Shown: positions 45,895 to 57,555 of the stretch, piece by piece | Layout of the letters: every line of letters begins with the position of its first letter | Position numbering within the stretch: position 1 is the stretch's first letter | Assembly: GCA_963693285.1 (NCBI GenBank) | Contig: OY848923.1 | Location: 191,818-255,817, forward strand | Length of the DNA: 64,000 nt | DNA from: Xestospongia muta | Taxonomy: Eukaryota > Porifera > Demospongiae > Haplosclerida > Petrosiidae | Direction of reading: 5' to 3' | Notes under the pieces: generated by a model | Told to the model about the DNA's origin: nothing | Seen by the model: only the letters and a program-made list of their open reading frames with translations | Databases searched by the model: none | Program-made: the position numbers and the translations under genes

Positions 45895-47221
45895 TCAATT
45901 CTCATAAATATAGTCTTTTTGAGAAGTGACTTCAGTTGGTTCTTGATTAGTTTCCTCATATAATGTATCTTCAAGTTTACTATAAACATGATATTATAAT
46001 TTAAAATATGTCTCCTAGTAACTCACTTATCAATTGTTTTTTCAGCACTGTAAACTGAACTTGTTGTCATAGCGATATCTTCATGTGATGTTTTCATACT
46101 ACAAAAAACAAATCATTTTAATAATCAATAAAGTTACTTTATCTAATAACATACATACCTCAATAACTGTATCTTATTATATTGTCTTATTACAACCAGT
46201 ACTAGTATTATAATAATAATACCAGCAATAGCTAATAGTACTAGTAATATTGATGATACAATAATTAGTACATAAGTAGAAGATGGACATTCTGTACTAG
46301 TGGTTGTCATGGTGATAATAGGAGTAAACCCTATAGATGAATGACATCATTATTACATAATGCAATGACAATATAACATACCCAATAATATAGTACTAGT
46401 ACATATAATATAATGACAGACAAGAGACTTACGTATGTTACTGGTAGAGATTTGAGTATCACTCCATTCTCCTGGTCCTACACTGGTATATGCTCTCACT
46501 CCAATGGTATAGTTAGTGTTAGGTAGTAGTCCTCCTATACTATATTGTGTGTTGATTGTATTAGTCATATTGTATGGACTATTACTGTTAGACTCTCTAT
46601 AACGTATCTCATACATGATAATGACACCATTGGGTACTGTGGGTATATTCCATGTAATGTTGATCACTTGTATCTCTGTACCAATTTGTATTAGACCAGA
46701 TACCACACCAGGTTCTACAGTATATCAACAATACATTATATATCAGTATTAACTGACTTACTAGCTTCTCTTGTCTGTTGTATTACCTCACTACTTGCTG
46801 GTCCAGTCCCACCATCATTGTATGCCATTACTGTCACAGTGTAGTTAGTGTAAGGTGTGAGTGTTGTGAGGTTGTACTGTCTGTTGTCTCCTCCAGTGAT
46901 GTTAACAGTGTCACTAAATGTTGTGTTAGTGTAGTAGAGCAAGTAACCAGTGATGGGTCCATTCTGTCCAGAGTAAGGTACCTCATCCCATGATATAGTC
47001 ATGGACCTTGCCTCAACTGATGATATAGTGATATTACTGACAGATGAAGTGGGTGCTGTAGATAATGTGAATACGATAATATAACATAGTTATGAAGTAT
47101 ATATTAATGATCACTCTAACAACAACTACTTACCATTACTAGGTCTGTTGGTAGGTTCTTGTCCATCTCCTAGTTGTACTAGTAGTAACATATAACATAA
47201 TATCTTTACTAACTCCATCAT
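45895..47221 (-). CDS. R4: short Ig/FN3-family receptor with two FN3 domains
   Basis: Signal exon about 47132-47221 (MMELVKILCYMLLLVQLG) is followed directly by FN3-3 (about 46764-47059) and FN3-4 (about 46433-46713), a membrane exon (about 46161-46331, IIVSSILLVLLAIAGIIIII), a cytoplasmic exon (about 46030-46100) and the tail exon to TGA at 45895-45897. The N-terminal module, Ig-like domain, FN3-1, FN3-2, FN3-5 and stalk are missing, yet phases match (1-1-1), so about 330 aa stay in frame. The tail is a second type (KLEDTLYEETNQEPTEV) ending KDYIYEN. A 2-bp GA loss relative to R6 or R11 removes the YERI end. A small but probably functional receptor. Confidence 0.75.
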
Positions 47222-48144
47222 CGATCGTCTTTGAGTTACTACTGATGTAATGAACTATTAATATAATGAACTATTAATATAATGAACTATTAATAGTAAT
47301 ACTATTTTTACTATTATTGTATTAGCACTAATAAAGTAAAATAATCAATGATGTTTTGTTACTAAATAAAAAAAACCATTTTAATAATCATTAAGTTTTT
47401 CTAGTGACATATATACCTCTCTCATATATACTTTATATTACAATATATAATGATCCTTTCAACTATTTCAAACTACCTATGTCATATCTAGTATATCTGT
47501 ATATCATAGACTGTTTACATACTCTTGTTGACGAGGGTCAGTGACTTAATAAGTTGGTTCATCTTGACCAGTTATAATAGTTCTCCAGTTTTACTATATA
47601 ATATAATTTCATTGTAGACATAATTCATTGTTAATACAAACCATTAACATCATCATTAATGAGTTCATAAAGCATACAATCACAAGAACCTGAAGACAAA
47701 ATATTATTAGTATAATTTTTATCAAATAACATTATTTAAACTGGTTTAACCAGCTTGACTGGTTTTAAAAATATAATTGAATGTAGAATTGTCTGGGTCC
47801 TTGCAACATTATAAGGTTGAAACACTCTACTGAAGAGAGACAGATGTTCTCCAGGCTCTATTATAATGGAGTTGATTGGAGAGTAATATTAAGACTCTAG
47901 TGTTTATATTAACTAAGCTGTTGTTTCTTTACTCCATATTTTCCTCATATTTATTACAATTTTATGTAAACATAGATTTCCTGGAACCTCCATTTTTATA
48001 ATTCTAAATATCACCTAATCTTTTAAAATATTTGAAAACAAGAAATACACAAGGTCTAGTAAATATTCACTAGAACCATTAACAGTAACATATACACAAT
48101 GTCTAATATTGAGTATGTGCCATGAACTATAACAAATGGACTTG
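47222..48144. other. R4-R5 spacer
   Basis: Flank of R4, a fragment of the FGF-like exon (about 47654-47696), a fragment of the plus-strand terminal exon (about 47808-47898) and NUP155 echo 6. Confidence 0.5.
48008..48090 (+). pseudogene. NUP155 last-exon echo 6 (short)
   Basis: Only the 3' half remains: ATATTTGAAAACAAGAAATA to TAGAACCATTAACAGTAAC. Confidence 0.7.
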
Positions 48145-48580
48145 TTAAGTACTGGTGTACAGTATTTCCTCATTGGTTCGGTGTTCAATTCTCTCATAAG
48201 TATAGTCTTGTTGAGAAGTGAGTTCAGTTGGTTCTTGATCAGTTATCTCATTCGATAGTTCTTCAAGTTTACTATAAACATGATATTATATAATTTAAAA
48301 TATGTCTCCTAGTAACTCACTTAGCACTTGTTTGTAGAACATTATAAGCTGGACTGGTTGTCATAGCGATATCTTCATGTGATGTTTTCACACTACATAA
48401 AAATCATTTAATAAAGTTACTTTATCTAATAACATACATACCTCAACACCTGTTATTATGAAGTATATATTAATGATCACTTTACTTACCATTACTAGGT
48501 CTGTTGGTAGGTTCTTGTCCATCTCCTAGTTGTACTAGTAGTAACATATAACATAATATCTTCACTAACTCCATCATCAT
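48145..48580 (-). pseudogene. R5: receptor remnant, signal exon fused to tail exons
   Basis: An intact signal exon (about 48490-48580) is followed by the acceptor of exon 2 joined, after only 8 bp (GTGTTGAG), to the donor of the membrane exon (near 48440). Cytoplasmic and tail exons follow (about 48320-48400 and 48145-48275). The 8-bp micro-exon shifts the frame and reaches a stop in the next exon. The normal TGA of the tail is also mutated to CGA. No membrane helix remains. Confidence 0.8.
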
Positions 48581-49312
48581 CTTTGACAGAGTTACTACTG
48601 ATGTAATGAACTATTAATAGTGACAATGTTTTTATTATTATTATATCAACACTAATAAAGTAAAGTAATCAATAATGTTTTGTTACTGCATAAAACAAAC
48701 CTTTTAATGATCATTAAGTTAGTTTTTCTAGTGACATATATACCTCTCTCATATATACTTTGGTATTACAATATATTTTTGTATTAAAAGAAAAAGTAAT
48801 TTATTAATTAAAATCAGTAAATTATTACAATATATAATGATCCTTTCAACTATTCCAAACTAACTATATCATATCTAATATATCAGTATATCATAGACTG
48901 TGTATATACTCTTGTTGTGGAGGATTAGTGACTTCATAAGTTGGTTCTTCTTGACCAGTTATAATGGTTCTCCAGTTTTACTATAAAATATAATTCCATG
49001 TAGACATTAATTTACTGTAATACAAACCATTAACAATTATGATAGTCCAGTAATATACTATAATACAATATAACTTACATTGTTTATAATATCCAAGTAA
49101 CATGGAGTTAGGTGGATAAGCCTCTGTCTTAATGTATTGTGGAGTGATTGTTATAAGAATGGACTCTTTGTTGCTATAGAAACAGAGTCTACATTATTAT
49201 TACTGACTGTTATTTTACTTTGTAATATTATATCTCTTGACTACTTCATGTACAGATATCCTAAATATCATAATATGTTTAATTATTGTTATAATTATTG
49301 TTATAATTATAG

Positions 49313-49422
49313 GGTGGTGGCTTGGGTTTTATAACAATTCAAACTAATCACTTTATTATCTATGGCAGTTTCTCTTCTTCAATGTATCACAATGTGTATG
49401 TTGAAGCTATGGAAAACCTAGA
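49313..49422 (+). pseudogene. Plus-strand exon relic GGGLGFI, copy 4
   Basis: TIQTNHFIIYGSFSSSMYHN after an intact acceptor. The preceding relic reads CYKNGLFVAIETESTLLLLT with a hydrophobic stretch. Confidence 0.5.
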
Positions 49423-49627
49423 TATTAGCATTACAGTATATATATAATAACTGAGTGTTTATGTTAGGAGAATATTATAGGAAATAGGGAATGGGATCTC
49501 ATTAATCACTAGCTCATTCAGTTTACAAAGAGACAACATAAATATCAAATAATATCATTTTGTTTGTTTGTTTCTTGATTGTTTCTTTTTTGTGGTGTTT
49601 ATAAAATTAAATAATTATAAAAATTAT

Positions 49628-49771
49628 TTATAAATAATAGTATTGTTGTAGTGTCTTAAATAGGACTAGTTTTGTTCTTGGTCCTTTATTTAGTTTTAGT
49701 TTGATGCTAGTAATTGTTTCATAACTATCATTAATGAGTTCATAAAACATACAATTATGCCCCAAAAGAGC
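49628..49771 (-). pseudogene. FGF-like last exon, copy 2
   Basis: Same length (144 bp), same acceptor and same stop as copy 1, fully open: LLGHNCMFYELINDSYETI then LNKGPRTKLVLFK. Confidence 0.35.
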
Positions 49772-50150
49772 CTGAAGACAAAATATTATTAGTATAATTT
49801 TTATCAAATAATATTGTTAACCAGTTTTTAACCAGTTTGACTGGTTTTTAAAAATGTAATTGAATGTTGAATTGTCTGGGTCCTTGCAAGTTTAGGAGCA
49901 ATTACTTTTTACAAAGTGTCTAGGTAGTCTGCAAAGAAATATTATACTTTAATATGAAATTAACAGACACCCAGTCTTGGCTCAATGGCCAGACTAGAAG
50001 TGTGGAAGTATACTACAGCTGTTTAGCTTAAGAGACAGGTCATATCCTACAAAGCAGCATTTAAAATATCCTGGTGACTCACCTGACACTGATATAAGTG
50101 GTTGTAATGATTTTATGTTTGGTATAATATATTGTTGTTGTCATTGTCTA

Positions 50151-50297
50151 TTACATATCACTGGTACAATTGATATAACTGACAAGATCAACCATTATAA
50201 GGTTGAAACACTTCCTTTGAACAATACTAAAGACAGACAGATCTTCTCCAGTGTCTATTATAATGGAATAGATTGGAAAGTAATATCAAGACTCTAG
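50151..50297 (+). pseudogene. Plus-strand terminal exon relic, copy 2
   Basis: Open through HYKVETLPLNNTKDRQIFSS and YYNGIDWKVISRL to TAG. The acceptor of copy 1 is deleted here, which suggests decay. Confidence 0.45.
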
Positions 50298-50392
50298 TGT
50301 TTTCTTATTGACGTTTACTTCATATTATATTTTCTTCATATTATACAACTTTATGTACCTAAAAGCCTCCATTTAACAAGCATATATAACTC

Positions 50393-50518
50393 AATTAATT
50401 GTTATCTAGTAAAGTTACAAACACTAGATAAGACTATACCTGATCTTTAAAATATTTGAAAACAAAAATATATACAGAGGGTCTAGTAAATATTCACTAG
50501 AACCCTTAGCAGTAACGA
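50393..50518 (+). pseudogene. NUP155 last-exon echo 7
   Basis: AATTGTTATCTAGTAAAGTT to CACTAGAACCCTTAGCAGTA, 3' of R6. Confidence 0.8.
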
Positions 50519-50607
50519 ATACAGAATTAATATTGAGTATATGGCACAAACTATTTATATAACACATGGACTTGTTAAGTACTGGTGCACAGTATTTCCT
50601 CATTGGT

Positions 50608-52342
50608 TCAGTGTTCAATTCTCTCATAAGTATAGTCTTGTTGAGAAGTGACTTCAGTTGGTTCTTGATTAGTTTCCTCACATAATGTATCTTCAAGTTT
50701 ACTATAAACATGATATTATAATTTAAAATATGTCTCCTAGTAACTCACTTAGCACTTGTTTTTACAACACTATAAGCTGGACTGGTTGTCATGGCGATAT
50801 CTTCATGTGATGTTTCCATTCTACAAAAAACAAATCATTTTAATAATCAATAAAGTTACTTTATCTAATAACATACTACCTCGATAACTGTATCTTATTA
50901 TATTGTCTTATTACAACCAGTACTAGTATTATAATAATAATACCAGTAATAACTAATAGTACTAGTAATATTGATGATACAATAATTAGTACATTAGTAG
51001 AAAATGGACATTTTGTACTAGTGGTTGTCATAGTGACAATAGGAGTAAACCTTATAGAAGAATGACATCATTATTACATAATATAATGACAATATAACAT
51101 ACCCAATAATATAGTACTAGTACATATAATATAATGACTATATCTATATGTATTATATAATATGATCTTTAGTTATAGCTCTATATAAATATATGATCAA
51201 TATAATAATAAATTATGTTCCATGTAACAATACATGTACTATTGTTATATGTACAATGATATCAATGGAATATATACTGATATATAGTTTAATAATATCA
51301 CTATATCATTTTATTATATAGTTTACTTGTGTTTATTATTGATAATGAAGTAGTAATAGTTAGTGTTGTTAATGAAAATATACAAGTTAATTTTATTGAT
51401 GATAACATACCTGTTGATGTTGGAATAATAGATGTTGATGTTGTTAGTATTGTTGGTGATAAGGTAATAGTTGATGATGATATAACTGTTGGTGTTGGAG
51501 TGTAAGTGACTAAAATATTATATATTAATATAACACAAATAAGTAATGTCACTATATCTTAGTGGTAGAGATTTGAATATCAATAAATTCTCCTGGTCCT
51601 ACACTGGTATATGCTCTCACTCCAATGGTATAGTTAGTGTTAGGTAGTAGTCTTCCTATACTGTATTGTGTGTTGGTTGTATTTCTCATATTGTATGGAC
51701 CACTACTGTTAGACTCTCTATAACGTATCTCATACATGATAATGACACCATTGGGTACTGTGGGTATATTCCATGTAATGTTGATCACTTGTATCTCTGT
51801 ACCATTTTCTGTTAGACCAGATATCATACCAGGTTCTACAGTATATCAACAATACATTATATATCAGTAGTAACTGACTTACCAGCTTCTCCTGTCTGTT
51901 GTATTACCTTACTACTTGCTGGTCCAGTCCCACCATCATTGTATGCTATTACTGTCACAGTGTAGTTAGTGTAAGGTGTGAGTGTTGTGAGGTTGTACTG
52001 TCTGTTGTCTCCTCCAGTGATGTTAACAGTGTCATTGAATGTTGTGTTAGTGTAGTAGAGCAAATAACCAGTGATTGGTCCATTCTGTCCAGAGCAAGGT
52101 ACCTCATCCCATGATATAGTCATGGACCTTGCCTCAACTGATGATATAGTGATATTACTGACAGATGAAGTGGGTGCTGTAGATAATGTGAATACGATAA
52201 TATAACATAGTTATGAAGTATATATTAAGGATCACTCTAACAACAACTACTTACCATTACTAAGTCTGTTGGTAGGTTCTTGTCCATCTCCTAGTTGTAC
52301 TAGTAGTAACATATAACATAATATCTTCACTAACTCCATCAT
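50608..52342 (-). CDS. R6: two-FN3 receptor copy with a lost splice donor
   Basis: Signal exon about 52253-52342, FN3-3 about 51880-52184, FN3-4 about 51556-51838, stalk about 51410-51510 (single unit), membrane exon about 50877-51050, cytoplasmic exons, and a tail ending DYTYERIEH at 50608. In R9-R11 FN3-4 ends ACCAGTAAGATA, where GT is the donor; here the bases are ACCACTAAGATATAG, so GT is gone and the frame stops at once (ISTTKI). If read through, the product is a secreted two-FN3 protein; if another donor is used the receptor could survive. All downstream exons are open. Probably a soluble form or a young pseudogene. Confidence 0.6.
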
Positions 52343-52470
52343 CGATCGTCTTTGACAGAGTTACTACTGATGTAATGAACTATTAATAATACATTAATAA
52401 TGTAATGAACTATTAATATAATGAACTATTAATATAATGAACTATTAATTATAATACTATTTTACTAATA

Positions 52471-53945
52471 GAAAAGAATGGTTCACATAATCCACGACAT
52501 TGACGAAAACCCTGATAGGTTTGTGGAGCAAATGAAGGTGGTATCCATGTCATAGTAATAGTGGTATTAGTGGTTGTGAGTAACAACACGCTTGCTATAA
52601 AATGATAAAAATATCATTATTATCATTATCATTGTTCACTACTCGTTATTAGAGGTCACAATGATAGACAATAAAATATTTACTTACATAATCTCACAGT
52701 GGTTGTGTTACTATGATCACTAGGTAGTACTGTACTATCCTCACTGCCATATGATACTACAAAGAAGTTATATGTATTGTATAAACTCAGTCCTGATGTT
52801 ATATTCAACATTGTGTTAGTGGTAGTTCCTGCACTCATAACAGAACTACTACCATTATTGAGTTGATAAAACACCTCATAACCAGCTACTCCTGACACAG
52901 ATGACCAGGAGAGCTGTACATGAGTCAGACCTGTGTTTAGTCTTGTAGCAATCAGACCAGTAGGAGTACCAGCAACTATAACAGAGAGAGAATATGTATA
53001 CCATCCTACTCAGTGATTTATTAACCTGTTATAGGCTGTGATGTACTATTACTACTTGTAGCATTTATGAATGGACTGTTAGTATTTATAGTTATAAAAC
53101 CATTAGTTACTTTGGCATTGGACACTGTACACTGGTAAGTACCAGCCTGTCTCATCCTCACTGTCACTGTCACCTGTGTAACAGATCCTGTTCCATTCAC
53201 TATCACACGAGACAGGTCACCACTAGCAATGGTGAATGGGTTACTTCCATCTGTACAATTGACATCAGTGGGAGGTCCATTAGAGACATTGAAAGTGAGA
53301 GTGAAGACTGGAGGGTTAGTATCTCTTGTAGAGATGAGAGAGAATTGCATGGAGGAGTCTGCATCAGGACCATCTATATAAGAGTGAGATATATCATCAC
53401 TTTATTACTTAACGAAGTCAGTCACTAACCATTAATACTGTAAGCATAATTTGTGTATGTTCCTACCACTAGTGTTTGGTTCACTCCATTCTCATCAGGA
53501 ATGATACAGGCGTACAGACCTTCAATACCCCATAGTGCACCTCTTCTAGCTAGTGCAATCTGACCTGTAAACCTCTTAGAGAATATTGGACTTTGTAAAT
53601 CATATTGATTAAAGTTTCCAGTAAACAAAGGTACTTGAGTACCATTAGGATAATACCACAGTCCAATATCAGAACCATTATTAGGACTCTGACACCACAA
53701 AGCATCAACAATACCATCACTATCCCAATCAACATGAGTAAACTGTCCAGCATATATCATTGAGAAGTCTGGTATTATCCTATTTTCATAGGGTAGATAC
53801 AGTTGTATACCTGTTATTATGAAGTATATATTAATGATCACTCTAACAACAACTACTTACCATTACTAGGTCTGTTGGCAGGTTCTTGTCCATCTCCTAG
53901 TTGTACTAGTAGTAACATACAAGACAATAACACTTTTAACAACAT
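52471..53945 (-). CDS. R7: 5' half of an Ig/FN3 receptor abutting R6
   Basis: Signal exon about 53857-53945 with a different beginning (MLLKVLLSC, then MLLLVQLGDGQ); N-terminal module about 53430-53810 with a perfect DWDSDGIVD loop; Ig-like about 53022-53375; FN3-1 about 52684-52977; and a truncated FN3-2 (about 52471-52597) that ends after LCEPFFS in noncoding sequence. No stalk, membrane or tail exons of its own follow; the next exons belong to R6, in the same phase. Either R7 splices over the R6 signal exon into R6 exons, or it is a 3'-truncated gene. Its exons carry no stops. Confidence 0.55.
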
Positions 53946-54112
53946 CTTGTTTGTTGTAGACAAACTGAACAACAGCTGAGAGCAAACAGATTTAATTTGC
54001 TACTTGAGCAATTTATAATGATAAAATGAAGTCTTAATTAAAAATGTTATCATAACTGTTGTAGCAGTGTTAAATACCTCTGATAGTAACAGCTATCATT
54101 GGAAATATAAAT

Positions 54113-54541
54113 ACCAACCTGTCTCATCCTCACTATCACTGTCACCTGTGTAACATATCCTGGTCCATTGGACATGGTGAGTTATTTGATCTACGTTTCC
54201 AGTAAACATAATACTTGAGAACTATTAGGATAATACCACAGTCCAATATCAGAACTACTATTAGCACTTTGACACCGCAAAGCATCATCTGTACCATCAC
54301 CATTCCTATCACCATCATGAAACTGTCCAGCATATATCATTGAGAAGTCTGGTATTGTCCTATTCTCATAGGGTAGATACAGTTGTACACCTGTTATTAT
54401 GAAGCATATATTAATGATCACTCTAACAACAACTACTTACCATTACTAGGTCTGTTGGTAGGTTGTTGTCCATCTCCTAGTTGTACTAGTAGTAACATAT
54501 AACATAATATCTTCACTAACTCCATCATCATCTTTGACAGA
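54113..54541 (-). pseudogene. R8: receptor 5' fragment
   Basis: Signal exon about 54451-54541 and the first part of the N-terminal module, with loop DRNGDGTDD and Trp replaced by Arg in ALRCQS. It then shifts frame near 54200 and runs into a short piece of an Ig-like exon (about 54113-54175). No other exons remain. Confidence 0.8.
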
Positions 54542-55076
54542 GTTACTACTGATGTAATGAACTATTAATAGTGACAATGTTTTTATTATTATTATATCAA
54601 CACTAATAAAGTAAAGTAATCAGTGATGTTTGTTCTACATAAAACAAACCATTTTAATGATCATTAAGTTTTTCTAGTCACATATATACCTCTCTCATAT
54701 ATTTTTGTATTACAAGATAAGTCATTTATCAATTAAAATCAGTAAATTAATACAATATATAATGATCCTTTCAACTATTCCAAACTAACTATATCATATC
54801 TAATATATCAGTATATCATAGACTGTTTATATATACTTGTTGAGGAGTGTTAGTAACTTCATAAGTTGGTTCATCTTGAACAGTTATAATAGTTTTTCAG
54901 TTTTACAAAATCTGAATTACATAAAAAAGGAAGTGAAAACATACTAGGTCATAGTGTTGTTTGTGTTGTTGACCACTTTCTGCAGTATCATGACCTCTGA
55001 GGAGGTCGCCAGCGTACCTACGGTAGGAGTATCCCTTCAGACAGACTAGGATACGGCTGGTAGTCTCCCTTTAAAC

Positions 55077-55260
55077 ATGAAGAGGTGTGGTGTGTTTGCA
55101 TCCTCAGTTCTACTGAAACTGACAGACCCATTATCTCAAATCCCAGTACAACTGGTTTGTTGTGAAGGACATTACTTCATCTATGGACAAAGGTTACGAA
55201 GTCACAGTGGTAGTTCTAGCTAGCAATAGCAGTGAATCCTGGATAGTTTGTAGGAGTCTC
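55077..55260 (+). pseudogene. Exon-like segment, parent unrecognised
   Basis: Frame 1 from ATG 55077 gives 48 codons with LTDPLSQIPVQLVCCEGHYF and IYGQRLRSHSG. A second frame near the donor (CACAG|GTGAGT at about 55264) reads YEVTVVVLASNSSESWIVCR, which is reminiscent of a PX-domain start. The H-x-F-I-I-Y-G core of the other plus-strand relics resembles HYFIYG here. It is an exon of something, but I cannot name it. Confidence 0.4.
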
Positions 55261-55734
55261 CACAGGTGAGTCAGTAGGATAATATAGGATAATACAATAA
55301 CACCTTAAAGAATGTTTTTGAGCTGGTCCATGAAAATTTCTGTCTTCTTTAGTACTGTTCAAAGGGAGTGTTTTGACATCAGTCTTGTCAGCTAGTGGAC
55401 ATCATTATAAATTTCATATTAAAATATGGTGTTTCTTTGCAGGCTACATAGATAAACACTTTGTAAATATTTATCACTCCTAAACCTTAATTGTCTAAGA
55501 CTCTATTATAATAGAGTTGATTAGAGAGTAATATCAAGACTCTATTGTTTTATTATTAGCTGTTGTTTTCCTCATATTTATCAGAATTTTATGTAACTAT
55601 AGATTTCCTGGAACATCCATTTTACAATCATATAAAACTGGACTACTTCACATACAGATATCCTAAATATCATAATGTGATCAAGACAACAATTCAATTT
55701 GTAATTTGTACAGGATTCATACTACTCACTAGTA

Positions 55735-55803
55735 AATAGATGTATAACAATAGGTTGATAGATGTATAACAATAGGTTGATAGATGTATAACAATAGGTT
55801 GAT
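55735..55803. repeat. 22-bp tandem repeat, about 3 copies
   Basis: ATAGATGTATAACAATAGGTTG repeats with no gaps. Confidence 0.9.
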
Positions 55804-55897
55804 AAATGTATAAAGGTGTCTATTAAACATATATAGTGTGAATGTATCTTATTATATAAAGAGATTAAATATTATTATTAATAAATATTTTTTTCTC

Positions 55898-55965
55898 ATT
55901 CTAGTTATGTTAGCTCTCAATATTCTAGACTTTGATGATCTTATGACATTAGTTGGTGTACTAGA
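55898..55965 (+). pseudogene. Exon-like segment with intact splice sites
   Basis: CATTCTAG acceptor, an open frame MLALNILDFDDLMTLVGVLE, then a GAAG|GTATGC donor. No family recognised. It could belong to the same parent as 55077-55260. Confidence 0.4.
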
Positions 55966-56132
55966 AGGTATGCAATGATGTTATTGTTAGTAGATACCTA
56001 TTATAATAAAATATATTATAATATCATAATATATTATATACTGATTACCTCTGACATCGACCTCTTTTAAAGTCTATAATCTAATATATTTATAATAATT
56101 ATTATTTAATTTAGAATTATTTCTCTAATAAA

Positions 56133-56275
56133 CTTCATTTATTGCTACTATATCTGCTACTATTAATTGTTGTCTAGTAAAGTTACAAACACAGATAAGA
56201 CTATACCTGATCTTTAAGATATTTGAAAACAAAAATATCTACAGAGGGTCTAGTGAATATTCACTAGAACCCTTA
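56133..56275 (+). pseudogene. NUP155 last-exon echo 8
   Basis: CTTCATTTATTGCTACTATA to TAGAACCCTTAGCAATAAT; the 5' part is closest to the true exon. Confidence 0.85.
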
Positions 56276-56381
56276 GCAATAATATAATATATACACAATG
56301 TCTAATATTGAGTATATGACATGAACTATTATATAACACATGAACTTATTAAGTACTGGTGTACAGTATTTTTTCATTAGT

Positions 56382-57555
56382 TCAGAGTTTAATTCTTTCA
56401 TAACTATAGTCTTGTTGAGAAGTGACTTCAGTTCGTTTTTGATCAGTTTCCTCATGTAATGTATCTTCAAGTTTACTATAAACATGATATTATAATTTAA
56501 TATTTGTCTCCTAGTAACTCACGTAGCACTTGTTTTTTCAGCACTGTAAACTGAACTGGTTGTCATAGCAATATCTTCATGTGATGTTTTCATACTACAA
56601 AAAACAAATCATTTTAATTTAATAATCAATAAAGTTACTTTATCTAATAACATACATACCTCAATAACTGTATCTTATTATATTGTCTTATTACAACCAG
56701 TACTAGTATTACAATAATAATACCAGTAATAACTAATAGTACTAGTAATATTGATGATACAATAATTAGTACATTAGTAGAAGATGAACATTGTGTACTA
56801 GTGGTTGTCATGGTGATAATAGGACTAAACCCTATAGAAGAATGAGATCATTATTACACAATACAATGACAATATAACATACTCAATAATATAGTACTAG
56901 TACATATAATATAATGACTATATCTATATGTATTATATAATATGATCTTTAGTTATAGCTCTATATAAATATATGATCAATATAATAATAAATTATGTTC
57001 CATGTAACAATACATGTACTATTGTTATATGTACAATGATATCAATGGAATATATACTGATATATAGTTTAATAATATCACTATATCATTTTATTATATA
57101 GTTTACTTGTGTTTATTGTTGATAATGAAGTAGTAATAGTTAGTGTTGTTAATGAAAATATACAAGTTGATTTTATTGATGATAACATACCTGTTGATAT
57201 TGGAGTTAAAGCCATTTCTATATCATATACTAATATAACACAGATATGTGGTCAGTATATCTTACTGGTAGAGATTTGAGTATCACTCCATTCTCCTGGT
57301 CCTACACTGGTATATGCTCTCACTCCAATGGTATAGTTAGTGTTAGGTAGTAGTCCTCCTATACTGTATTGTGTGTTGGTTGTATTACTTATATTGTATG
57401 GACCATTACTGTTAGACTCTCCATAACGTATCTCATACATGATAGTAGAGCAAGTAACCAGTGATGTCCAGAGCAAGGTACCTCATCCCATAATATAGTC
57501 ATGGACCTTGCCTCAACTGATGATATAGTGATATTACTGACAGATGAAGTGGGTG
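56382..57555 (-). pseudogene. R9: receptor 3' half with fused FN3 exon
   Basis: Tail (ends DYSYERIKL), cytoplasmic, membrane and a very short stalk exon are open. An internal deletion near 57440 fuses the start of FN3-3 to the second half of FN3-4 and shifts the frame (after EVPCSGHHW). There is no signal exon upstream. Confidence 0.8.

Larger units (their letters stand above)
48581..50607. other. R5-R6 spacer with decayed exons
   Basis: It repeats the R3-R4 spacer almost base for base: plus-strand relics about 49140-49420, FGF-like exon copy 2 (49628-49771), terminal relic copy 2 (50151-50297) and NUP155 echo 7. A relic tail-like frame with TYEVTNPPQQEYIHSL is readable near 48890-48965. Confidence 0.55.
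54542..56381. other. R8-R9 spacer with foreign exon-like segments
   Basis: Flank of R8 to about 54900. Then a GC-richer segment (54990-55270) with a plus-strand open frame, a 22-bp repeat (about 55735-55803), an exon-like segment (55898-55965) and NUP155 echo 8. Confidence 0.5.

Noticed and set aside
48015..48197. Minus-strand 60-aa protein MRELNTEPMRKYC, also near 50424, 58231 and 61663
   Set aside because: An out-of-frame reading across the receptor tail exon and the NUP155 echo.
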